Source: Candidatus Fimivivens faecavium
GTDB lineage: Bacteria; Bacillota; Clostridia; Oscillospirales; Ruminococcaceae
Direction: 5' to 3'
Length of the DNA stretch: 64,000 bases
NCBI GenBank assembly: GCA_018716105.1
Contig: DVKH01000035.1
Location: forward strand, 1-64,000
Shown: one piece after another, positions 8,300 through 15,895 of the stretch
Layout of the letters: each line of letters starts with the position of its first letter
How positions within the stretch are numbered: position 1 is the first letter of the stretch
Notes under the pieces: model-generated
The model's input: the letters and a program-made list of their open reading frames with translations, nothing else
Database searches by the model: none
Told to the model about the DNA's origin: nothing
Translations under genes and position numbers: made by a program

Positions 8300-8996
8300 G
8301 GCCGTATTCAACCGGAAGGACATGACCTTCGAGGAGGCCGTCAAGTATTTCAAGGAGCGCGTCCCCGTGTCCGCCTCCGTGTTCTACCGCATCGCGGAGA
8401 AATACCGGGGGCTTGCCTTCACCGTCGGCGGCTACACGAAGGCCCAGATCCTCAAGCGGTTCTACGATGAGATCCTCGCAGCCCTGGAAGACGGGAACAC
8501 CCTCTCGGAGTTCCGCTCCCGGATGAATGAGTTCCTCACCTCCGAAGGGTATGAGGGGCTCGACCCGCTGCAAGCCGACCTCATCTTCCGCACCAACATC
8601 CAAACGGCCTACAACGTGGGCCACTATGAGCAGATGACAGACCCGGGAGTCATGAAGCTCCGCCCCTATTGGCAGTACGACGCCGTCAACGACGCCCACA
8701 CCCGCCCGAGCCACCTCGCGATGGACGGAAGGGTATTCCCGGCGGACAGCGCCGTGTGGGACTCCTGGTTCCCTCCGAACGGGTTCCGGTGCCGCTGCAC
8801 CGTCAAGACCCTATCAAAGCGGCAGGTCGAAGCCCGGGGGCTCAAAGTGGAGCAATCAGCGCCGGGCGGGGTAATGCCCGACCCGCACTTCTCCACCAAC
8901 CCCGCGAAGGTACGCTTCACGCCGGATCTCAAGGACTACCCCGAGGCGCTCGTGAAGGCGTACCAAAAGCGAGAAAAAGAGAACCCCTCTTTATAG
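8286..8996 (+). CDS. Head morphogenesis protein (Mu gpF-like)
   Basis: A 236-residue protein matching the Phage Mu protein F family (PF04233). The diagnostic segments are DLIFRTNIQTAYNVGHYEQM, ARPSHLAMDG-type text (here HTRPSHLAMDG), and NGFRCRCTV, where closely spaced Cys and His residues are typical. It is a minor head protein made next to the portal and needed for head assembly. It is followed by a 134-base gap with hairpins. Confidence 0.93.
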   Translation: MDEIEAVFNRKDMTFEEAVKYFKERVPVSASVFYRIAEKYRGLAFTVGGYTKAQILKRFYDEILAALEDGNTLSEFRSRMNEFLTSEGYEGLDPLQADLIFRTNIQTAYNVGHYEQMTDPGVMKLRPYWQYDAVNDAHTRPSHLAMDGRVFPADSAVWDSWFPPNGFRCRCTVKTLSKRQVEARGLKVEQSAPGGVMPDPHFSTNPAKVRFTPDLKDYPEALVKAYQKREKENPSL

Positions 8997-9130
8997 CCCC
9001 GTAGAGGCCCGAGGAAGGGCCAAACGGGACGGGGGTGAAATTCCGGGGCATACCGGGAAGGCACCGTTATAACGCGAGATAACGGCGTTATAGACGATTG
9101 TGAGCACCACACCAAAGGAGACACCAGAAA
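8997..9130 (+). other. Intergenic region with two hairpins before the head protease
   Basis: This gap holds GGCCC-GAGGAA-GGGCC (9006-9021), which begins inside a 13-mer repeated near the prophage end, and a perfect inverted repeat TATAACGC / GCGTTATA (9068-9075 and 9085-9092) with the related GATAACG between the arms. There is no U-run after either, so they look more like RNA-processing or operator sites than terminators. The head protease ribosome-binding site lies at its end. Confidence 0.5.
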
Positions 9131-10189
9131 ATGAACGACTTTCTCACCCTCAAAGGGGGCGAAGTGGATGTCGGAGGAGCGCCGGAGGTCATCTCCGTCC
9201 TGCCCTTCGGTCATGTCGTGAGTCAGAAGGGAGAGTTCGACGTCGACGAGGAGAGCCTCGCGGCGATGAAAGAACAGATCGCGCAGCGAGGCGTCGACCT
9301 CGTTGTCGACTATGAGCACCAGACACTCACGGGAGAACGAGCTCCCGCCGCCGGGTGGGTCAAGGAACTGTTTGCCGAAGACGGGCACATCAAGGCCCGG
9401 GTCGAGTGGACAATTCCCGCGAAGCAGTACCTTGAGAACAAGGAATACCGCTACCTCTCCCCGGTCATCACCGTCCGCAAGTCGGACAACAAGGCGACGG
9501 GCCTCCACTCCCTCGCCCTCACCAACACCCCAGCGATCGCGGGCATGACCCCGATTGTCAATTCATCCACATTTCAAGGAGGAGAAACCAACATGAACGA
9601 ACTCATCAAGAAGCTCGCGGCAGCGCTCGGCCTGGGCGAAGACGCGGACGAGGAGCAGATCCTCACGGCGCTCTCGGCTTGCGTCGAGGAGAACAAGGCG
9701 CTCAAGGAGGCGGCGGAGGGCGGAAAGGCCCCCGGCAAGAAGCCCGGCGAGGACGGCAAGCCCGGACAGGACGACGGCATCATCGCGAACAAGGCCGTCT
9801 GTGAGCTCCTGGGCCTCAAGGCCGGGGCCTCGACTGCTGACGTTGCCGCCTCTATCATGGCCCTCAAGGGCGGCGTCGATGGCCGCGTCAAGGCCCTCGA
9901 GGAGAAGCTCGCCGACCGCGATGCCGAGGAGGCCGTGGAACTGGCCCTCAAGGGCGGCAAGATCACCCCGGCACAGAGAGCATGGGCCAAGGAGTACGCC
10001 CTCAAGAGCCCCGACGGCTTCAAGGCGTTCCTTGAGAAAGCTCCCCAGGTCGTCCCCATGTCCGAGATCGCCGGGGGCGACGCGCTGGCTCTCAAGGGTG
10101 ACGAACTCGATGAGGCGACGATGCTCGTCTGTAAGCAGCTCGGCATCAGCGCCGACGACGTCAAGAAATACGGAATGAAGGAGGAGTAA
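9131..10189 (+). CDS. Head maturation protease with scaffold domain (Mu gpI-like)
   Basis: A 352-residue protein. Residues 1-150 match Mu-like prophage I protein (PF10123): VISVLPFGHV, VDLVVDYEHQTL and YRYLSPVITV are family landmarks, with the His in DYEHQT a likely catalytic residue. The C-terminal 200 residues are a Lys/Glu/Ala-rich, coiled helical region with a low-complexity linker, typical of scaffold. The protease would trim scaffold and capsid. An internal start at 9593 allows the scaffold to be made alone. Confidence 0.9.
   Translation: MNDFLTLKGGEVDVGGAPEVISVLPFGHVVSQKGEFDVDEESLAAMKEQIAQRGVDLVVDYEHQTLTGERAPAAGWVKELFAEDGHIKARVEWTIPAKQYLENKEYRYLSPVITVRKSDNKATGLHSLALTNTPAIAGMTPIVNSSTFQGGETNMNELIKKLAAALGLGEDADEEQILTALSACVEENKALKEAAEGGKAPGKKPGEDGKPGQDDGIIANKAVCELLGLKAGASTADVAASIMALKGGVDGRVKALEEKLADRDAEEAVELALKGGKITPAQRAWAKEYALKSPDGFKAFLEKAPQVVPMSEIAGGDALALKGDELDEATMLVCKQLGISADDVKKYGMKEE
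9593..10189 (+). CDS. Nested in-frame scaffold protein (Mu gpZ-like)
   Basis: Within the protease gene, CAAGGAGGAGAAACCAAC precedes ATG 9593 in the same frame. This is a stronger ribosome-binding site than that of the full gene and would give a 198-residue protein consisting only of the helical scaffold part. Nested scaffolds of this kind are known for Mu (I/Z) and lambda (C/Nu3). Expression is inferred from the site and the domain boundary. Confidence 0.75.
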   Translation: MNELIKKLAAALGLGEDADEEQILTALSACVEENKALKEAAEGGKAPGKKPGEDGKPGQDDGIIANKAVCELLGLKAGASTADVAASIMALKGGVDGRVKALEEKLADRDAEEAVELALKGGKITPAQRAWAKEYALKSPDGFKAFLEKAPQVVPMSEIAGGDALALKGDELDEATMLVCKQLGISADDVKKYGMKEE

Positions 10190-10193
10190 GACC

Positions 10194-10622
10194 ATGGCAG
10201 CATTGACCAATGTGAGAGACACGTCCGAGCTCGGCGGGAAGTACATCGCCCTCCCGGTCAAGGGCGCGACCACCATCTATCAGGGTTCCATCGTGGCGAT
10301 TGACGCCAACGGCTACGCGATCCCCGGCAAGAAGGCGACCGGCCTCAAGGCAGCGGGCCGGGCCGAGGAGACCGTGGAGAACAAGGGGGGCGACGGCGAG
10401 GCCGTCATCCGCGTCGCTCGCGGCGTCTTCATCTTCGAGAACTCCACCAGCGGCAAGATCACCGCCGCCGAAGTCCTGGGCCCGTGCTACATCGAGGACG
10501 ACCAGACCGTCACGAAGACCGCGACGAGCGCCTCGGTCGCCGGTCTCGTCATTCGCGTCGACGACGAAGGCGTCGCCGTCGAGATGGGCTTCGGCTACGC
10601 CCCGGCCACGGCTGGCGCTTAA
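10194..10622 (+). CDS. Probable head decoration protein (DUF2190-like)
   Basis: A 142-residue beta-rich protein, placed between scaffold and major capsid. The pattern (GKYIALPVKGATTIYQGSIV, then AVIRVARGVFIFEN and a final AGLVIRVDDEGVAV) is that of small capsid-decorating proteins such as DUF2190. It probably coats or stabilises the head. The family call is from pattern and location rather than catalytic motifs, as decoration proteins have none. Confidence 0.75.
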   Translation: MAALTNVRDTSELGGKYIALPVKGATTIYQGSIVAIDANGYAIPGKKATGLKAAGRAEETVENKGGDGEAVIRVARGVFIFENSTSGKITAAEVLGPCYIEDDQTVTKTATSASVAGLVIRVDDEGVAVEMGFGYAPATAGA

Positions 10623-10649
10623 TTCATACTGACAAGGAGGAAATAGAAC

Positions 10650-11537
10650 ATGATTGTCAATCAGCAGTCCCTTAGAGGGATTTACGTCGGCTTCAATACC
10701 CTGTTCAACAGGGCGTTTGAAGGCGTGACCCCGCTCTATACCCAGATCGCCACCACTACCCCGTCCACTACGGACTCGGAGACCTACGCCTGGCTCGGCG
10801 ACATCCCGGGCATGAGGGAGTGGATCGGCGACCGCGAGATCCAGAACCTCAGCGCGAGCGACTACACCATCAAGAACAAGGACTTCGAGCTCACCGTCGG
10901 CGTCGACCGCAACGCGATCGAGGACGACAAGATCGGCCTTTACAACCCTTCCGTCGAGATGCTCGGCGAGTCCGCAGCAGCTCATCCCGACGAGCTCATC
11001 TTCTCCCTGCTGGCGGGCGGCTTCTCGGAAAAGTGCTACGACGGACAGCCCTTTTTCTCCGACGCCCACAAGATCGGAAAGAAGACCGTCACCAACAAGA
11101 GCACCGCTAAGCTCACCAAGGACTCCTATGCAGCGGCCCGCGCCTCCATGATGGGCTTGACCAACTCCAAGGGCCGGGCGCTGAACCTCGTCCCGAACCT
11201 GCTCGTCGTTCCCCCTGCCCTGGAAGTAGCCGCCCGCGACATCCTGGTCGCCGACTACATCAACGGCACCAAGAACACCATGCAGGGCACCGCGAAGCCT
11301 CTCGTCGTCCCCCAGCTCGCCGGGCATGACTCCGCGTGGTATCTGCTTTGCACCACCCGGCCCATCCGCCCCCTCATTTGGCAGCAGCGCAAGAAGGCGA
11401 AGTTCGTCTCCTTGACCGCCGAAACCGACAACAACGTCTTCATGCGGAAGACCTTCATCTATGGCGCGGACTATCGCGGCAACGCTGGCTTCGGCTTCTG
11501 GCAGATGGCATACGGCAGCGACGGAACCGCCGAGTAA
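10650..11537 (+). CDS. Major capsid protein (Mu gpT-like)
   Basis: A 295-residue protein of the Mu-like head major subunit gpT family. Landmarks are YTQIATTTPSTTDSETYAWL, DREIQNLSASDYTIKN and GQPFFSDAH. The strong GACAAGGAGGAAA site fits a highly expressed gene. Length is close to Mu gpT (about 305). It follows scaffold and decoration genes in the Mu order. Confidence 0.95.
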   Translation: MIVNQQSLRGIYVGFNTLFNRAFEGVTPLYTQIATTTPSTTDSETYAWLGDIPGMREWIGDREIQNLSASDYTIKNKDFELTVGVDRNAIEDDKIGLYNPSVEMLGESAAAHPDELIFSLLAGGFSEKCYDGQPFFSDAHKIGKKTVTNKSTAKLTKDSYAAARASMMGLTNSKGRALNLVPNLLVVPPALEVAARDILVADYINGTKNTMQGTAKPLVVPQLAGHDSAWYLLCTTRPIRPLIWQQRKKAKFVSLTAETDNNVFMRKTFIYGADYRGNAGFGFWQMAYGSDGTAE

Positions 11538-11569
11538 AGTCGAGACGGAAAGAGCAAGGAGGGAGCGCC

Positions 11570-12025
11570 GTGAGCTATAGCACAAAGGAAGAAGTCCGGG
11601 AGATGCTCAAGGACGACGCCCTCAACGCGATCATCGGCGACACCTTCATCGAAGACCCCGCCGAGCGTGAGGAGCTCGTTGAGCCGCTCATCGAAGCGGC
11701 GATCGCCGACGCCGACGCGGAGATCGACGGCTATCTCGCTAAGAGGTACACCGTCCCGATCTCCCCGGCCCCTCGGGTTCTGAACAAGTTCTCGAAGGAC
11801 ATCGCGGTCTATAACCTGTTTTCCCGTATCGGCATCGACGAGAGCACCGACCAAAAGACCTATCTCAACCGATACAACGCGGCGATCAAGTTCCTCACCC
11901 TCGTCGCAGAGGGGAAGGTCTCGATCGGCACCGAGACCGAAGATCCGGCGAGCGCGGCAGCTACCGGATTTTCGGCAAAGTCAAACCCCCGTCTATTCAC
12001 GCGGGCGAAGATGAGGGGGATGTAG
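11570..12025 (+). CDS. DUF1320 head-tail joining protein (Mu gp36-like)
   Basis: A 151-residue protein starting at GTG 11570 after AAGGAGGG. YSTKEEVREML, ADADAEIDGYLAKRYTVP and APRVLNKFSKDIAVYNL are typical of DUF1320, the Mu gp36 family of head-tail connector proteins. It ends in TAG four bases before the next gene. Confidence 0.9.
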   Translation: MSYSTKEEVREMLKDDALNAIIGDTFIEDPAEREELVEPLIEAAIADADAEIDGYLAKRYTVPISPAPRVLNKFSKDIAVYNLFSRIGIDESTDQKTYLNRYNAAIKFLTLVAEGKVSIGTETEDPASAAATGFSAKSNPRLFTRAKMRGM

Positions 12026-12028
12026 TTC

Positions 12029-12520
12029 GTGTATAGTATCCGCCTTGAAGGAGAGACCGCCGCACTCCTCCGAAAAATGCGGCGATACTCGGAAATAGAC
12101 CGAAGGAGCCTCAACATGGCCCTCGGCGAAGGCGTCCGAGAGTCCACCCTTGAGCGTTTCAAGGAGGGACGAGCGCCGGACGGCAGGAGGTGGAAGACCT
12201 CCATCCGGGCGGCGACCACCGGGGGGAAGACCCTCATCGACTCCTCGCAGCTCCGCAACTCGATCCAAGTGACGGCGGACGCTTCGGGGTTCGCGGTCGG
12301 CACGAACGCAAAGCACGCAGCGACACACCAATTTGGAGACCAGGGGCGCACCATCCGGGCCCGGAAGGCGAAGAACCTCCGCTTCCAGGTGGGCGGCCAG
12401 TGGGTCAGCAAGAAGCAGGTCAAAGTCAACATCCCCGCCCGCCCGTTTCTCGGCCTATCGGACGAGGACATGCAGGAGATCAAGGCGACGACCGAGGAGT
12501 TCATCGGGAGGGACGACTAA
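12029..12520 (+). CDS. Virion morphogenesis protein (Mu gpG-like)
   Basis: A 163-residue protein starting at GTG 12029, of the phage virion morphogenesis family (PF05069). The signature is a central IDSSQLRNSI, then HAATHQFGDQGRT and PARPFLGLSDED. Mu gpG acts in tail completion or head-tail joining. The next gene follows with no gap (TAA then ATG). Confidence 0.92.
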   Translation: MYSIRLEGETAALLRKMRRYSEIDRRSLNMALGEGVRESTLERFKEGRAPDGRRWKTSIRAATTGGKTLIDSSQLRNSIQVTADASGFAVGTNAKHAATHQFGDQGRTIRARKAKNLRFQVGGQWVSKKQVKVNIPARPFLGLSDEDMQEIKATTEEFIGRDD

Positions 12521-13042
12521 ATGCTCTACAAACAAAGCAAGGAATACCTCCTCGAAAAGCTCAAGGCGGCGGGCCTAAAGTCTAAACCGTACACAACTCA
12601 AAAGGGTCTCGAAAAGAGTCAAGAGAGTCACATCGGCGCGGTGCTGTTCGAGTCGGAGACCCTTCTCCGAAACGGCTCCAAAACACGATATAGAGACCAA
12701 GAGGGAGCGCAGAAAAAGAGGAGAAAGGTCTTCGACCGGGCTCTCACCTTCACTGTGATAATCGGAGACTACACCGACGAGGCCGTCGAGAGTATGTTCG
12801 GGGCGTTCCTCTCGAGCCTCGATCGGGGCATATACGTCAACGGCGATTATGTTCCGATCGAGGTCGAGGGGGCCGATTGGGTCGACAAGGACGACTCTAT
12901 TCTCAAAGCACAAGTCGCCGTTCAAATTCGGATACGGTTTGACGGCGGGCTCTATAGGGACACGAACTTCGCAAAGGTCACGGACGTCGAGGTCGAGTCC
13001 ATAGCAAAGAACGACGGAAAGGAGATTGCAGATGGCAACTAA
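12521..13042 (+). CDS. Tail terminator/completion-like protein (Mu gp37 position)
   Basis: A 173-residue protein located between gpG and the gp38-like gene, where Mu-like phages encode a head-tail joining or tail-end protein. The sequence has a mixed alpha/beta layout (ALTFTVIIGDYTDEAVESMF, AQVAVQIRIRFDGG) like tail-terminator folds. No unmistakable motif is present, so the function is inferred from position. Base composition is slightly more AT-rich in its 5' half than the neighbours. Confidence 0.75.
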   Translation: MLYKQSKEYLLEKLKAAGLKSKPYTTQKGLEKSQESHIGAVLFESETLLRNGSKTRYRDQEGAQKKRRKVFDRALTFTVIIGDYTDEAVESMFGAFLSSLDRGIYVNGDYVPIEVEGADWVDKDDSILKAQVAVQIRIRFDGGLYRDTNFAKVTDVEVESIAKNDGKEIADGN

Positions 13043-13280
13043 AGCGGCATCGACCCCCACCGCAACGGGGGAACAGAACAAGAAGGCCCCGGCGCTCTAT
13101 GACGTCGGGGAGCTTCGCAGCAAGCACAAAGTCGGGCGGGCCGTGTTTGCGGGCGTATGCAGCGCCCAGGGCTGGAAGCCCGGCAAAGCCGTCACCGAGG
13201 AGGAGTTCCTCGAGGCGGTCAAGAAATTTGAGAACGCTCCTATGAGGGGCGGCTCCGGGAAGAAGGAGGTCAAGAAGTAA
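13032..13280 (+). CDS. Small protein at the Mu gp38 position
   Basis: An 82-residue basic protein. ATG 13032 is preferred to an earlier TTG because GGAAAGGAG lies at the right distance; it overlaps the previous gene by 11 bases. The C-terminal half (VFAGVCSAQGWKPGKAVTEEEF) forms a compact helical pattern seen in small tail-region proteins of Mu-like phages of Firmicutes. Role unknown. Its stop codon overlaps the sheath start (TAATG). Confidence 0.72.
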   Translation: MATKAASTPTATGEQNKKAPALYDVGELRSKHKVGRAVFAGVCSAQGWKPGKAVTEEEFLEAVKKFENAPMRGGSGKKEVKK

Positions 13281-14752
13281 TGCTTCGAGATGTTAAGCAT
13301 ACCGTAACGGACGGCCTTCTCGGCTTCGCCACCGCGACGGGAGACGGTAAGAGCCTCAAGATCGGCGTCTCCCCCATTGTGTCGGACACCCCGATCATCA
13401 TCACCGGAGACATGGACGCGACCAAAATCAAGGATCGCCTCGGCCTGTCTCCTCTGGCTGACGCCGTCATGGACTCCGTGCAGTTCGGCGCGTCCCGGAT
13501 CTACTGTCTCCCGGTCTCCGCTACTACGGCGGGCGAGCTGGGAATCGTTTCTAAGACCGGCGACGGCGGCGGCTCCGTCACCGTCGACGGCTCTCCGACG
13601 AACGCCTTCTCCGTGGTGGTTAAGTTCACCGCGCAAGGACAGCTCAACACCGCCGCCTTTGTGTACTCTATCGACGGGGGGAAGACCTTCACGGACGAGA
13701 TCACCGTCCCTGTCAATGGTGAGTATGAGATCACCGGAACCGGCCTCAAGCTCAAGTTCACCGAGGCGACCGAGGAAGACCAGAAGCCGAGCTCGTTCCT
13801 TGTGAACGACTCCTACAGCTTCACCACCACCGCCCCCACTATGACGAACGGCGACGTCCTGGCGGCGTTCACGAAGCTCCAGAAGTTCGCCGAGGAGTAT
13901 GAGTTCATCCATGTCGTCGGCGAGAGCGACCTCGACCTCTGGCAGGCGGTGAGCGAGGCGCAAATCGAGCTCCGCGATGTCTACCACAAGCCTGTGTTCG
14001 TCGTATTCGAGGCCAAGTATCCCACCGCCGGAGACGAGGAGGGCGAGCCCGGTATGATGGGCGGCGGGGATCTCACTGACTGGGCCCTCGAGATGGAGAC
14101 CAAGCGGAAGAAGGTCAAGAACTACGACATCCAGGTCGTCACCGCCTGGGGCCGTCTGGTGAAGCTGGACGGCTCGACCCAGATCACCAACCTCGCGGGC
14201 CTTGTATGCGGCCTCTACGCAAAGGCAGCGGTGCAAGAATCCATCGGCAAGACCAGGACGGAGGCGGGCTTCGGCATCCCGAAGACGAAGCTCCTCGAGC
14301 TGCTCCCCGCCGAGATGGACAACTCCATCATCGAGCTCCTGGATCTCGCGGGCTATCTGACGTTCCGGGAATACGACGGGCTCGACGACTTCTATGTCTA
14401 CCATACGAAGATGATGAGCCCGGACGGGAGCGACTTCCGCTACGCCGAGGACGTCCGCGTCAAGAACAAGATCATCCGGGAGACCCGGAAGGAAGGGCTC
14501 CTCCTGCTGAACGATGACATCGACCTCGAGGACGTGCAGGGCGAGCTTGAGACCCGGGCGAAGTTCATGTTCGTCCCCTTGCAGCGGATGATCGACGCGA
14601 AGGAGATCAGTTCCGCCGAAATCACCGTCCCGGAGGGACAGGCGGAGACCATCATCGAGGACGAGACTATGCGGGTCAAGATCCGCTATGTCTCCCGGGG
14701 CTATATCCGCGAGGTCGAGGTCGACCTCGGCAGGGCACAGCCCAGCGAATAA
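13280..14752 (+). CDS. Contractile tail sheath protein (Mu gpL-like)
   Basis: A 490-residue protein with the sheath organisation: an N-terminal domain beginning VTDGLLGFATATGDGK, an inserted beta domain (about residues 90-190) and a C-terminal conserved part with YRYAEDVRVKNKIIRETRK-like text near residue 390 and a final beta strand (GYIREVEVDLG). It resembles the DUF2586-type sheath. With the tube protein downstream it shows that this is a myovirus. Confidence 0.9.
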   Translation: MLRDVKHTVTDGLLGFATATGDGKSLKIGVSPIVSDTPIIITGDMDATKIKDRLGLSPLADAVMDSVQFGASRIYCLPVSATTAGELGIVSKTGDGGGSVTVDGSPTNAFSVVVKFTAQGQLNTAAFVYSIDGGKTFTDEITVPVNGEYEITGTGLKLKFTEATEEDQKPSSFLVNDSYSFTTTAPTMTNGDVLAAFTKLQKFAEEYEFIHVVGESDLDLWQAVSEAQIELRDVYHKPVFVVFEAKYPTAGDEEGEPGMMGGGDLTDWALEMETKRKKVKNYDIQVVTAWGRLVKLDGSTQITNLAGLVCGLYAKAAVQESIGKTRTEAGFGIPKTKLLELLPAEMDNSIIELLDLAGYLTFREYDGLDDFYVYHTKMMSPDGSDFRYAEDVRVKNKIIRETRKEGLLLLNDDIDLEDVQGELETRAKFMFVPLQRMIDAKEISSAEITVPEGQAETIIEDETMRVKIRYVSRGYIREVEVDLGRAQPSE

Positions 14753-14772
14753 GGGAAGGAGGTTAAAGAGCT

Positions 14773-15213
14773 ATGTCCCTTAAAGTAAACGGTCAGACCT
14801 ACAGCTGGGGCGACGTTGACGTCAAGATCCCGGGCCTCGTCCTGGTCGTGCAGGAAATCAGCTACGACGACGAGCAGGACATGGAAGAAAGCTACGGCAA
14901 GGGCAACCGCCCCCGGGGCTATGGCAAGGGCAACTATAAAGCGTCCGGCAAAATGTCCATGCTTCGGGATGACTACGACGACGTCCTTGCCTATTGCAAG
15001 GCGAAGGGCGTCCCCTTCTATGGTCTCGAGTGGCCTTCCGTGGTCGTCTCCTACGCCAATGAAGGCGAGCGCACCCGCATCGACGAGCTGAAGAAGGTCG
15101 TCCCGATCAAGCGCAGCCACAAGGCAGCGCAGGGCGACAAGTCCCTCACTGTCGACATTGACCTCATGATCGTCGGCGGCATTGTGGAGGACGGCGTCGA
15201 GCCCACGAAGTAA
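14773..15213 (+). CDS. Tail tube protein (Mu gpM-like)
   Basis: A 146-residue protein immediately after the sheath gene with a GGAAGGAGG site. It starts LKVNGQTYSWGDVDVKIPG and is beta-rich, as tube proteins are, with a Gly/Lys-rich loop (ESYGKGNRPRGYGKGNY). It should form the inner tube that crosses the envelope on contraction. Confidence 0.88.
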   Translation: MSLKVNGQTYSWGDVDVKIPGLVLVVQEISYDDEQDMEESYGKGNRPRGYGKGNYKASGKMSMLRDDYDDVLAYCKAKGVPFYGLEWPSVVVSYANEGERTRIDELKKVVPIKRSHKAAQGDKSLTVDIDLMIVGGIVEDGVEPTK

Positions 15214-15254
15214 AAACCGTCTCAAGATAATCGAGAATAGGAGGACACGAAACC

Positions 15255-15608
15255 ATGGAAGAAATCAAGAAAGACACCGCGCAGAAGTCCCAGACGGAGG
15301 AACTCAAGGAGAAATACGGCAAGGTCTACCGCGTCGGCGCGACGATCGAGGTCGATGACGAGACCGAGAAGAATGTCGAGTTCTTCTTCAAGCGCCCCTC
15401 CACGGCGAGCTATGACAGATACGTTAAGACCACCGCCCAGGGCGCGACGAAGGCGCTCAAGGTGTTCCTCTTTGACAATGTGGTCGAGGAGAGCCGGGCG
15501 TCTCTCGAGGCGAACCTTGAGGAGTTCCCGGCCCTGGCGCTCTCCATCGGTGAGAAGCTGCTCGGGATGCTGGGTCTCTCCAAACAGACAAATTTGAAGA
15601 TGCTCTAA
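15255..15608 (+). CDS. Tail assembly chaperone, short form (Mu gp41-like)
   Basis: A 117-residue protein between tail tube and tape measure, the standard place for tail chaperones. The body (YGKVYRVGATIEVDD, then FFFKRPSTASYDRYVK) matches the small chaperones of Mu-like phages of Firmicutes. Its 3' end carries a slippery heptamer at 15590-15596 that leads into the next frame. Synthesised alone most of the time, with a minority extended. Confidence 0.85.
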   Translation: MEEIKKDTAQKSQTEELKEKYGKVYRVGATIEVDDETEKNVEFFFKRPSTASYDRYVKTTAQGATKALKVFLFDNVVEESRASLEANLEEFPALALSIGEKLLGMLGLSKQTNLKML

Positions 15609-15820
15609 AAGAGCAGCTCTCGGAGGTGAGGGGAAACGTGGTGGAGTCCGGTCTCCTGGAAATCTACCGCTTCCTCCCTCCGGCTCTTTTAGAGGACTTC
15701 GACATTGAGGAGATCGGCCTCGACGAGTTTCTCCGGTACGTCGCGAAAGCGAGGTACATCCAGGAGATCGAGGAGAGGATCGTCGCCCAGGCGATCACGG
15801 ACGTGTTCGCGTCAGATTAG
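15255..15820 (+). CDS. Tail assembly chaperone, -1 frameshift form (gp41-42 fusion)
   Basis: Zero-frame codons end ACA AAT TTG; the heptamer A AAT TTG (15590-15596) lets both tRNAs slip back to AAA TTT. The -1 frame is open from there through 15817, giving about 188 residues with a helical C-terminal extension (GLLEIYRFLPPALLEDF, ARYIQEIEERIVAQ). The only free start in that frame, GTG 15626, would drop the linking segment. Frameshifted chaperones at this locus are known in Mu and most long-tailed phages. Frameshifting is inferred from the site. Confidence 0.82.
15590..15596 (+). promoter_or_regulatory. Slippery heptamer AAATTTG for -1 frameshifting
   Basis: X XXY YYZ with X=A, Y=T, Z=G, in register with the zero frame and 9 bases before its TAA. 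Downstream GC-rich sequence could form a stimulatory structure, though I did not identify a definite pseudoknot. Confidence 0.85.
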
Positions 15821-15895
15821 CCGGGCGGCGTCGGTCGCCTCTTTTAAGAGCACAAGGTCGCCTCCATTGTTTTGTTAGGAGGTGAAAGGCAAAGC

